DNA of 64,000 nt, taken from assembly GCA_965263305.1 (NCBI GenBank), contig OZ253666.1:1364001-1428000 (forward strand), read 5' to 3'. Position 1 is the stretch's first letter. The number at the start of each line of letters is the position of its first letter. The notes under the pieces are model-generated. The model saw only the letters and a list, made by a program, of their open reading frames with translations, searched no databases and was not told the DNA's origin. Made by a program: the position numbers and the translations under genes. Below are positions 6,677 through 14,771 of the stretch, one piece after another. The stretch is from MED-G105 sp965263305 (lineage in GTDB: Bacteria; Pseudomonadota; Alphaproteobacteria; Caulobacterales; Parvularculaceae).

Positions 6677-7822
6677 TCACAGCGCTTTTTCGTAAACGCG
6701 ATAGGTTTTATAGGGCTTGCCGCCCATTTCCGTCAGCATGTTCATCATGGAGGTATTGGTTTCCAGAATCCATGATAACTCAGAAGACTTCAGGCCGCGC
6801 TTCATATTCTCCGTATTAACCATATCAATGATTTTATATGCGAAGGCGGCGCCGATAGGCTTCCCGTGCATTTTCTTGCGCACGCCCATCAATGGCATGC
6901 GCGCTTGGTTTAACCCTTTAACCTTCAAGCGCCATATCAACTTCGCCCAATTAAAAGGAAGAAGCTTCCCATCAAAATCGTGAATTGCTTCATTGATGTT
7001 CGGCAGCACTAGACCAAAAGCGACAGGCTCATCATCGTAACTGCAGATGACGACATTGTGCTTTTCAATGATCGGCCTTAACTCCGCCGCCATATGGTTG
7101 ACCTGCGCTTCGGTAAACGGGGTGAAGCTCCAATTATCGGACCAGGCGTCATTGTAGATATCGATAACAGTGCGAATATCTTCTTTAAACCGACGGAAAT
7201 CCACATTCCGCAGGGACGCTTTCGGCGTTGACAAGGCGCGATCGACAAAACGTTGGCGCTTTTCTGGAATGAACTGCAAGGCGTTCACCCATTCCAGGGC
7301 GATCATATCCATCGCCTTTTTATATCCGTTTTGTTCCGTATGGGTTTGATACCATGGTCGACCATGGGGCATCATGAAATAGGGCGGTTTGTGGAAACCA
7401 TCCACCAACATGCCGGTTTCCTCGTTGACGGATAAAGAAAACGGTCCCGCGATCTTCTTCATCCCCCGCGCGCGCAGCCAATCTTCCGCCGCCTTCAAGA
7501 GCGCGGTGAACACGGCGACGTCATCGATCGCATCCAAAAAGCCAAAATGCCCGCAATCATCGTTATACCGTGCAAGATGGGCGGGGTTCACGAGGGCGAC
7601 GATACGGCCAACAGGCGCACCATTTCTTTTCGCGATAAAGAGCTGATGGGGCGCATCTTTTAAGAACGGACTCGCCTTGGGATTGAGCCGTCCATCGACT
7701 TCAAATTCCAACGGGGCGATATACTGGGGGTCGTCCTTGAATGCCGGTTTGGCCGCGCGAATAAAGGCCTTTCGGCCGGCAGCGCCTTCAACAGCGTCAA
7801 TCGTCACCGCATCTTGCGTCAT
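6677..7822 (-). CDS. bcerS: Bacterial ceramide synthase-like acyltransferase (bCerS type)
   Basis: The 381 residues form a GNAT-like acyl-CoA N-acyltransferase of the family that is often mis-annotated as dATP pyrophosphohydrolase. In Caulobacter the member next to the sphingolipid genes (CCNA_01212) was shown to be the bacterial ceramide synthase, which N-acylates 3-oxo-sphinganine. Here the gene lies with a DUF2141 gene, serine palmitoyltransferase, its ACP and the ketoreductase, which is the Caulobacter arrangement. Notable stretches are KDDPQYIAPLEFE near residue 29 and MMPHGRPWYQTHTEQNGY near 149. It probably acts at the inner membrane. The start has no strong ribosome site (CAGGAGAATAAAGGCATATG offers GGAG). 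The call rests on synteny plus family resemblance. Confidence 0.8.
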   Translation of the reverse strand: MTQDAVTIDAVEGAAGRKAFIRAAKPAFKDDPQYIAPLEFEVDGRLNPKASPFLKDAPHQLFIAKRNGAPVGRIVALVNPAHLARYNDDCGHFGFLDAIDDVAVFTALLKAAEDWLRARGMKKIAGPFSLSVNEETGMLVDGFHKPPYFMMPHGRPWYQTHTEQNGYKKAMDMIALEWVNALQFIPEKRQRFVDRALSTPKASLRNVDFRRFKEDIRTVIDIYNDAWSDNWSFTPFTEAQVNHMAAELRPIIEKHNVVICSYDDEPVAFGLVLPNINEAIHDFDGKLLPFNWAKLIWRLKVKGLNQARMPLMGVRKKMHGKPIGAAFAYKIIDMVNTENMKRGLKSSELSWILETNTSMMNMLTEMGGKPYKTYRVYEKAL

Positions 7823-7879
7823 ATGCCTTTATTCTCCTGAAGGCGGACGCAAGGGATCATCAGTTGGATGGCGCGCCCG

Positions 7880-8476
7880 TTAATTGCGAAGCCTGATATC
7901 AACGATTGCGCCCGTATCGGCAACAAAAAACAATGCATCGACAATGTCAGGGGGCGCGAAACGCAGCTTCGGATTATTGGAAATACCAAATGGCTCTGCG
8001 GGCAAACCAAACGCTTTTTTGTCGAAACTCATATTCGCGTTTTCATCGTGATAAACGGCAATGGCGTAATCACCCACCTCAGGCGCCGTCATACAAAACG
8101 CCGTCACCGGCGCCCGCGCAGCGAAGCGAACTTGAGCGACGCGCCCGGATGTTTTCAGGAATCCTTCCTGATCATTACGATAAAGATCAGCCGTCATAAG
8201 GCCGACATTTTCAGCAACGTTTTCAACCCGCACTTGAATCTGAAGGGGCGAGCCCTTGCAGCTCATATGGTCGACAACCTGCTCGACCAGCTTCGCGGCG
8301 GGTTCAACCGCTTGCGGCGATCTGGCTTCCGTTTGGGTTGCATCGTTAGAAGCATTCGAGTTAACCGAAGGCGTTGCTTCAGTAGCGATATCTTGCGCTG
8401 AAACCGAGCCTACAGGTGCGCCGAACGCGATCATGGCCGCGCCGCTAAGGATCGCCGCTTGAACAAAACTCTTCAT
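7880..8476 (-). CDS. DUF2141 secreted protein in the ceramide cluster
   Basis: The 198-residue protein begins with a Sec signal peptide (Lys at 2, hydrophobic core, likely cut near VSAQD at about residue 28). Residues 65-198 form a DUF2141 domain: a beta-sandwich-like fold with VRVENVAENVGLMTADLY, the acidic HDENANMSFDKKAFGLPAEPFGISNN loop and a C-terminal strand. DUF2141 proteins have no known biochemical activity. The gene is directly upstream of bCerS on the same strand (57 nt), and a DUF2141 gene is also found in the Caulobacter sphingolipid region, so a role in ceramide transport or the envelope is an inference from the neighbourhood. Confidence 0.78.
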   Translation of the reverse strand: MKSFVQAAILSGAAMIAFGAPVGSVSAQDIATEATPSVNSNASNDATQTEARSPQAVEPAAKLVEQVVDHMSCKGSPLQIQVRVENVAENVGLMTADLYRNDQEGFLKTSGRVAQVRFAARAPVTAFCMTAPEVGDYAIAVYHDENANMSFDKKAFGLPAEPFGISNNPKLRFAPPDIVDALFFVADTGAIVDIRLRN

Positions 8477-8727
8477 ACTTACTCTTTCCCTTAGCCCAGT
8501 TCTCTAGCCGCTCTTGCAGGCCCCGCCCCCACGGGTTTGTTGGTGGCCCCGATCAATCGCTAAACACCGCGACGATGAGAGTCCATAACCGTTGTAGTCT
8601 GCCGTTCAAGCTTGACGACAATGAGGCGTTAAAACGCCCACGACAAGCCCGATTTGTGTCAATCACCGGTTATGGTTTGCACCGTGTCTAGTTTGCACCG
8701 GATTTACCACGCGCATTCCACCCCCGG

Positions 8728-9939
8728 TTAAACCGCTACCGGTTTTTTCGCCCCTTCAAAAGCGTCAGCCATCGCCGCATAGGCATTCACAATTTCGTCA
8801 ATATCTTCCGACGTATGCGCCGCGGAGACCGACATGCGAAGCAAGTTCGACGCGTTTGGCGTGCCTGGCGGGATCGCCATATTCACGTAGACGCCGTTGG
8901 AGATAAGGAAATTCCAGGCGGCGATGGTGGCCTCTTTCGTTGGCAACAATACGGTGATCACCGGCGCTGGTTCCGCTGCAAGGTTGAGACCAAGCTGGGT
9001 TAAGGCGCCGTGGAGACGGTTAACATTCGACCATAGCGTATCGCGTATCGACGGTGTCTCTTCGATGTTCTGCAAGGCCGCCGACGCAGAGGCGATTGTC
9101 GCTGGCGATGGCGATGCGGTGAACATGTAAGGCCGTGCGGAAAAGCGCAAATAGTCTAAGGCGCGATGATTGGAAGCGATGAACCCGCCAATGGCCGCCA
9201 AACTTTTTGAGAACGTGCCGGAGTAGAAATCAATCTGATCCATGACCCCGTCAGCTTCAGAAACCCCCCGGCCGGTTGGTCCGTAAACGCCGAAGGAATG
9301 GGCCTCATCGACAAAAAGATAGGCGCCGTGCTTATGGGAGACCTCGACAAATTCTTTAATAGGCGCAATGTCGCCATACATGGAGTACATTCCCTCCACG
9401 CAGACGAGTTTCCCCTTTATAGAAGGGTCCAACCGCGACAGGCGCTTATCGAGACTTTCAGGATCGTTATGGCGAAAGCGAACGGTTTCAGCGCCCGATA
9501 ATTGGCACCCATCGTAAATGCAGGCGTGGCAATCGGCGTCAATCAGCACGATATCCTCGCCGGGCGTTACGAGCCCGGCAATCCCGCCAAGATTGGCGAC
9601 ATAGCCCGTTGAGAAAACAACGCAATGCTCCAAGCCCAGAAACGAGGCGATCTCGCCCTCTAACGCTTTGTGGCCGGAGAATGTACCGTTCGCAACCCGC
9701 GAACCCGTGGTGCCAGTGCCTTGCTCTTCCAGTGCTTTTTGCGCCGCCGCGATGGCCTTTGGCTCAAATGTCTGACCCAGATAATTATGGGTGCCGGCGA
9801 GAACCGTCTCCTTACCGCGAATACGCGCACGGGTCGGGCTGATGACCTCTTCCATCAACACCGTAAACGGATTAGCGCCAGCATCAGAGAGTTGGTTATA
9901 AAGCGCCGCGTTTTTTTCAAATTTATCGAACAAACTCAT
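8728..9939 (-). CDS. spt: Serine palmitoyltransferase
   Basis: This 403-residue PLP enzyme belongs to the alpha-oxoamine synthase group. It condenses L-serine with a long-chain acyl thioester to give 3-oxo-sphinganine, the first step of sphingolipid synthesis. Key features are GTGTTGSR at residues 74-81, the PLP-stacking region with H138, the DEAHSFG motif at 211-217 and the PLP-binding Lys245 in GTFSKS. The adjacent dedicated ACP and acyl-AMP ligase favour Spt over its relatives KBL, BioF and HemA. The enzyme is soluble, as in Sphingomonas. ATG start with AGGG some 12 nt upstream. Confidence 0.93.
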   Translation of the reverse strand: MSLFDKFEKNAALYNQLSDAGANPFTVLMEEVISPTRARIRGKETVLAGTHNYLGQTFEPKAIAAAQKALEEQGTGTTGSRVANGTFSGHKALEGEIASFLGLEHCVVFSTGYVANLGGIAGLVTPGEDIVLIDADCHACIYDGCQLSGAETVRFRHNDPESLDKRLSRLDPSIKGKLVCVEGMYSMYGDIAPIKEFVEVSHKHGAYLFVDEAHSFGVYGPTGRGVSEADGVMDQIDFYSGTFSKSLAAIGGFIASNHRALDYLRFSARPYMFTASPSPATIASASAALQNIEETPSIRDTLWSNVNRLHGALTQLGLNLAAEPAPVITVLLPTKEATIAAWNFLISNGVYVNMAIPPGTPNASNLLRMSVSAAHTSEDIDEIVNAYAAMADAFEGAKKPVAV

Positions 9940-9970
9940 CTGTTAGAGATCCCTCAATGGAGCCTGGCGG

Positions 9971-10249
9971 TCAGGCCTGTTCTTCCTTAATGGCGTGAAT
10001 GGCGTCCACCAGTTCGCCGATGGTCCGCGTCTCAGAAATAGTATTGACGGGAATCGATAGATCGTAACTATCCTCGATATCCATCACGATATCGAGCACT
10101 GAGACGCTGTCGATCTCTAGATCCGCGACGAGATCGGTATCCCGCGTCAGCTTTACGCCCTTGTGGTTTAACGGGTCCAAAAGCGTACAGATTTTACGGT
10201 AGACGAGATCGTCATCCGCATCGATGCCTTTCGGGTCTTGGTCCGCCAT
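9971..10249 (-). CDS. Acyl carrier protein of the ceramide pathway
   Basis: A 92-residue acyl carrier protein with the phosphopantetheine serine at residue 48 in LEIDSVSVLDI. Ordinary AcpP has DSLD at this point; the DSVS variant marks a specialised carrier. In Caulobacter a dedicated ACP next to spt supplies the acyl chain for serine palmitoyltransferase, loaded by the neighbouring acyl-AMP ligase. The start ATG follows AAGGAA. It sits 31 nt upstream of spt and is probably in one transcript with it. Confidence 0.9.
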   Translation of the reverse strand: MADQDPKGIDADDDLVYRKICTLLDPLNHKGVKLTRDTDLVADLEIDSVSVLDIVMDIEDSYDLSIPVNTISETRTIGELVDAIHAIKEEQA

Positions 10250-10330
10250 CGCTGTTCCTTCTTGTTGGTCTGTCTATATAGGCGCGCGCCATCGGTCGCA
10301 CGTCGTCTGTCCTGCGATATTTCAGCGCCG

Positions 10331-11341
10331 TTAGAGCATGCCTTCCTTCTGATACCACTGCGCCGTTTTTGCAAATCCGTCCGCCAACGGGGTGACGGCG
10401 CGCCATGATGTTGCGTCGGATAAAAGATTGTCCCGCGCAACAAAATCGGCGTGAAAAAATTCTGCAACTTTCCCCCGGGTCAAAATCTCCGCCTTGCCGC
10501 GCAATCGTGCGACGCCCTCAACGCAAGTTGCGTAGGCGTCTAGCATCGGGCGTGGCAATCGCAACCGGCGCGCCGGGCGACGTCGGCCCAAAGCGGTGTT
10601 CATCGCTTCGCCGATCTCCCGCCAGGAATGGCCTTCCGGGCGGTCATCGTTGATTTCATAAACCCGCCCCGCCGGCGCGGTGATCGCCGACATCACTGCC
10701 GCCACAATGTCGTCGACAAAAAGGATGGAGGCGCGCCCTTCTGGCTCGGAGCCTGGCTCCGGCGCCAGCCCCGCCTTAACGAGCCGGAAATACGGTAATG
10801 TCGCTAAATCGCCGGGGCCGTAAATCGCGGGCAAGCGCAAGTTTACCCATTCGCCACCTGGCTGTTCGACGCCGCCGTTGTGGTGGGTCGACATGGCCTT
10901 AGCGACAACGTCCTCGCTGTCACGCTTTGTTCGCGCATAGGGCGATAAATGGGGCGCCCTGGCCGCCATCGACGAAATATGGACCATCCTCGCCTTCGAC
11001 AGCGCCGCCGCTTGGGCGATATGGGCCGCCCCCGTCACATTCGCCTGTTCAAATTCCGCTTCGCTCAAAGCGTGCGTAAGGCCCGCGCAGTGAATGACAA
11101 CATCGACGCCATCAACCAGGCTCGCCACCGCGTCATCATCGTTCAAGCCGCCCTTGACGATCGCGAGGGACGAGTTTTCGCGGGCTGCGTTGTCTGCGAG
11201 GCCATCAGGCTCGCGCAACGCATCAGGTCGCCTGGCTAACGCGCGCACATTAAAACCATCGTTCAGCAGGCGTTGCAAAAGCGCCCCGCCGACAAACCCG
11301 GTAGCGCCAGTCAGGGCGATCTTCTGGTGAGATGTCGACAA
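10331..11341 (-). CDS. cerR: NAD-dependent epimerase/dehydratase, probable 3-oxo-sphinganine/ceramide reductase
   Basis: A 336-residue extended short-chain dehydrogenase with the Rossmann motif TGATGFVGG at residues 11-19 and the catalytic Tyr135-x3-Lys139. In Caulobacter the equivalent gene (CerR) encodes the reductase that acts after acylation by bCerS, reducing the 3-oxo group of oxidised ceramide. The position between the acyl-AMP ligase and the ACP matches that pathway. The start is a TTG at 11341, 13 nt after the upstream gene, with a poor ribosome site; translational coupling is likely. Confidence 0.85.
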   Translation of the reverse strand: MSTSHQKIALTGATGFVGGALLQRLLNDGFNVRALARRPDALREPDGLADNAARENSSLAIVKGGLNDDDAVASLVDGVDVVIHCAGLTHALSEAEFEQANVTGAAHIAQAAALSKARMVHISSMAARAPHLSPYARTKRDSEDVVAKAMSTHHNGGVEQPGGEWVNLRLPAIYGPGDLATLPYFRLVKAGLAPEPGSEPEGRASILFVDDIVAAVMSAITAPAGRVYEINDDRPEGHSWREIGEAMNTALGRRRPARRLRLPRPMLDAYATCVEGVARLRGKAEILTRGKVAEFFHADFVARDNLLSDATSWRAVTPLADGFAKTAQWYQKEGML

Positions 11342-11356
11342 GGGGGTCAGCTTTAC

Positions 11357-13099
11357 TTATCGATGCGCAGTCGCAACGCCAGGGGACGCTGCGTACTCTG
11401 GCGTAGGTTCATCAAACTCACCATTGATGTATTTTTGACGAACTTTAGCACGCGAGAGCTTGCCAGAAGATGTGATGACCATGGAATGGGGTCGCACCAA
11501 AACGACTTCAGCCGGTGCGCCTGCGGCCGTTTGGATTGTTTTCGCGATATCGCGCTTCAATTCATCCAATTCGTCTACGGATAGCCCGCCGCGCCGTTCA
11601 ACAATTGCGACAATGCGTTCGCTCGCGCCGTCGTCAACCGAAAATGCGGCGACGCCGCCTTGACGCACATCCGCCAAATTCTCCACCGCCCACTCAATAT
11701 CTTGGGGCCAAATATTCCGACCATTAATGATAATGAGATCTTTAGCCCGTCCGGTGATAACAATTTGCCCCCGGAGGAAATATCCCATATCGCCGGTGTC
11801 TAGCCAGTCGCCGTCATATAACTCGTCTGTCGCGTCTTTCTGCCGGAAGTATCCGGGCGTGAGGCTTGGGCCTTTGATGAAGATGCGGCCAACGCTGCGT
11901 TCAGGCAGCGACACGCCGTCAGGGCCACGCACGGCGATCTCATGATCCGGCAACGCCTTGCCGCATAAGACGAACCCGCGACGATGCTCGTCGGATGTCA
12001 CCGCCGAGGCGGGCTGGGCGACCCCAGAACGATTGTAGTGACGCATATCAACATGATCGACCTCAATCGCCTCGTTCAAATCATAAAACGAAACCGCCAA
12101 GGTCGCCTCGGCCATGCCGTAGCTTGGCGTGAACGCGCGCTTATCAAAGCCATAAGGCGCGAACGCCTCCGCAAATGCATTCAACGCTTCTGGACGCACC
12201 ATGTCGCCGCCGATGCCGGCGATGCGCACGTTGCGCAAATCAATCGTACCGGGCTCAACGCGGTCAGCACGTTTAGCGGCTAATTCGTACCCAAAGGAAG
12301 GGCTATAGGTACAGTTTGCGCCATACTCCGTAATGAGGCGTAGCCACATGAGAGGGCGGCGAACAAAATCCGATGTCGACATAAAATCAACGGAGACCTG
12401 GCCATACATCGGGGAAAGGCAAAACCCGATCAACCCCATATCGTGATAGAGCGGCAGCCAACTGGCGGCGCGATCACCATCCACAAGCGCCAAGCCAAAC
12501 TTGGTGATGGCGTGTAGGTTCGCGTTGACGGACTTTTGGGTGCCGATCACCCCTTTCGGCGCGCTCGTCGAGCCGGAGGAATATTGAATATAGCACTCTT
12601 CATCAGGACCAAACGGCGTTGGCGTATCACCCTCTGGCAAGGCGCCGAGATCTTCAAAAGCGTAGACGGCCACGTCTGCGCCACCGAACTCTGATTCAAG
12701 CCCGTCAACGGCCTCGACAAGAAAATCTTTCAACGTCGCAGGACCAATAAAGCCGGAGACATCCGCCCCGACCGCCATTTGGCGCAGCTGCGTGAGATAG
12801 CCTTCTTTGCCGCCGAGATTGACCGGCAGCGGCACTGGCGCCGGGATAAGCCCCGCATACTGACAAGCGAAAAACACCCGCATGAAATCAGGGCTCGTCT
12901 CCGCCACCAAAGCGAGACGGTCGCCGCGATTGAAAACACTGGAAAGACGGCGCGCCAGACGAAGAGCGTCATCCCTTAGCTGGGCATAGGGTTGGGCTTC
13001 GATCAGTCCCCCGCGCACATCGAAAAAATTATAGCCGGTGTCGGTCGTCGCGGCGTAATCCAGCGCCTCGGTCAGGGTATCGAATAGATCGATGCGCAT
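11357..13099 (-). CDS. Fatty acyl-AMP ligase / acyl-ACP synthetase of the ceramide pathway
   Basis: An adenylate-forming enzyme of the fatty acyl-AMP ligase type, activating a fatty acid with ATP and passing it to the cluster's ACP. Visible motifs are the P-loop YIQYSSGSTSAPKGV, PSYGMAEAT and the hinge region LDTGDMGYFLRGQIVITGRAKD with the late GKLSRAKVR lysine loop. The frame is open to a GTG at 13249, but the ATG at 13099 follows AGAGGGG at 10 nt and gives 580 residues, the usual family length; the extra 50 residues would be low complexity. It is the first gene of the minus-strand ligase-reductase-ACP-Spt run. Confidence 0.88.
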   Translation of the reverse strand: MRIDLFDTLTEALDYAATTDTGYNFFDVRGGLIEAQPYAQLRDDALRLARRLSSVFNRGDRLALVAETSPDFMRVFFACQYAGLIPAPVPLPVNLGGKEGYLTQLRQMAVGADVSGFIGPATLKDFLVEAVDGLESEFGGADVAVYAFEDLGALPEGDTPTPFGPDEECYIQYSSGSTSAPKGVIGTQKSVNANLHAITKFGLALVDGDRAASWLPLYHDMGLIGFCLSPMYGQVSVDFMSTSDFVRRPLMWLRLITEYGANCTYSPSFGYELAAKRADRVEPGTIDLRNVRIAGIGGDMVRPEALNAFAEAFAPYGFDKRAFTPSYGMAEATLAVSFYDLNEAIEVDHVDMRHYNRSGVAQPASAVTSDEHRRGFVLCGKALPDHEIAVRGPDGVSLPERSVGRIFIKGPSLTPGYFRQKDATDELYDGDWLDTGDMGYFLRGQIVITGRAKDLIIINGRNIWPQDIEWAVENLADVRQGGVAAFSVDDGASERIVAIVERRGGLSVDELDELKRDIAKTIQTAAGAPAEVVLVRPHSMVITSSGKLSRAKVRQKYINGEFDEPTPEYAASPGVATAHR

Positions 13100-13696
13100 A
13101 GGCGCAGCGCCCCTCTTTGTAGGGGTCGGGCCGGCCGCACTCAGCGCCATCCCTTCCCGGTCCGATTGACCAGGCGTCGCCCGCTTATCCCCCGAGGGCG
13201 CCCTCGGCTTCGCCGTCGATAATCCTTGCACGCTGTTTTCCATCGCCACTTTACGCGTCGCTCAAATGAGCCGCCCTTCAATTACTCTCTCACCACCCCC
13301 CCAGGTTTTTTGACCAAAATAAACGCAGCAACGCCCCCTCAATCGCACACGACTAAGAACGTAAACGAGAAGGAGCGCAGATCAGTCTTTTCAGTTCACT
13401 ATTGGCGATACCGCTCCGTCACCGCGCGAGCAAGGGCGCAACGGAAAATGTGGGCTTCAAGATTTATATGCGCTTGTTTCGGAAGAGTGTAATTAATGTT
13501 TAAAAACAACGAATTAGCGAGAGTATAATATTTCTATTTTTCCCGCTGCGACGTCTCAACCGCCAAGGGCGGGGTTTCGCGGTAAAACCACAGGGTGTAC
13601 ATCGCGCGTATGAAGAGAAGTTGTTAACCAGCGCGTCAGGCTCCGATTATCCCTGGGATGGCGATCTGCGATTACTGAATTCTGGAATAGCGTTAT
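13100..13696. other. Divergent intergenic region of the ceramide cluster
   Basis: No coding or RNA gene is supported. It separates the minus-strand ligase operon from the plus-strand hydroxylase and must hold both promoters. The stretch 13490-13545 is AT-rich (TTAATGTTTAAAAACAAC and TATAATATTTC) and is the best place for promoter elements. Confidence 0.5.
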
Positions 13697-14464
13697 ATGA
13701 AACTGTTCATCGGATACAAAGCTTGGAAAGAGCAGAACTACCTTCTGAACAAGATGACTTTCGATGATCTTGTGAAGGCGTACATCACCTATCCCGCCAT
13801 TCAGGTTTATTTTGCGCTGATTATCGCGGCGCTTGTTATCGGGATCGCGACCATGACGTCGCTCCTGACGTTTTTGGCGACGATCGCTGTCGGCGCCTTT
13901 CTGTTCCCCATTGCTTGGTACGTCCTGCACCGGTTCGTGCTGCACGGATCATGGATGTACAAGTTTCCTTATTTCGCCAGGCTCTGGAAACGCGTGCACT
14001 ATGATCACCACCGCTTTCCGAACGACTTGTCGGTGCTCTATGGCGGGTTGCACACCACCTTGCCGACCATTTTGATCGCCGCCATTCCCATCGGCTGGGG
14101 TATGGGCGGGCTTCCGGGCGCCATGGGGGCGTTGGTGGGCACCTTGTCGATGACCGCGTTGACGGAGTTTCTTCACAGCGGTCAGCATCTCGCCTTTGAA
14201 CCAAAGGCGGACTTTTGGCGCGTCATGAAGGAACGCCATCTGGCGCATCATTTCCATAACGAAACAGGAAATTTCGGGATTGCGGAGTTTTTCTGGGACA
14301 AAGTATTCGGCACGTTTTACCGCCACAAGGAAGACAAACCCCGGAGTATGACGGCGCGCAATCTTGGCTATACCGACGATGTTGCGAAGAAATATCCGTG
14401 GGTCAAAGAGATGACAGATGCGGAACCGGCCAACCCGGCCAGGACCTCCACCGGCGCGATCTAA
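13697..14464 (+). CDS. Fatty-acid hydroxylase/sterol desaturase superfamily protein
   Basis: A 255-residue membrane protein with two hydrophobic segments near residues 36-73 and another pair near 120-155. The His boxes of membrane di-iron hydroxylases are present: H78-x4-H83, H101-x2-HH (104-105), a HSGQH box and a final HLAHHFH box. Eukaryotic members (FA2H, SUR2) hydroxylate the N-acyl chain or C4 of sphingolipids. The gene is divergent from the ceramide operon, so it probably hydroxylates ceramide or its acyl chain; this is inference from the family and position. Start ATG with a weak ribosome site. Confidence 0.82.
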   Translation: MKLFIGYKAWKEQNYLLNKMTFDDLVKAYITYPAIQVYFALIIAALVIGIATMTSLLTFLATIAVGAFLFPIAWYVLHRFVLHGSWMYKFPYFARLWKRVHYDHHRFPNDLSVLYGGLHTTLPTILIAAIPIGWGMGGLPGAMGALVGTLSMTALTEFLHSGQHLAFEPKADFWRVMKERHLAHHFHNETGNFGIAEFFWDKVFGTFYRHKEDKPRSMTARNLGYTDDVAKKYPWVKEMTDAEPANPARTSTGAI

Positions 14465-14771
14465 GCGCTATTAGGGCGTATTTTCCCACCCCAGCACGCC
14501 AATCATTCATCACCGTTTTCGTCACGGTAGGACCGTTGACCGACCGGCCGGCGGTCCAACAGTCGGCGCGGCGAACATCTGGTACGCGATGACCTGATAT
14601 AGCGGTTGATTTTAACCCTTTCATTTGCCAGTACTCCCACACGATACGGGGGTCGAATGAAGCGTACGCACTCGCACCTGTGGATTACTCAGGTGGTTGG
14701 GCGCGGCGGCCATTTCGGCGTTCACTCCCCATCCTTCACATAAACTATGTTTCGAAAAAGAGAGGATCGAG
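14465..14771. other. Intergenic region before hppA
   Basis: I see no gene or structured RNA that I can support. The region contains the hppA leader and presumably its promoter; a GGACCG/CGGTCC pair near 14530-14560 could form a weak hairpin. Confidence 0.4.
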
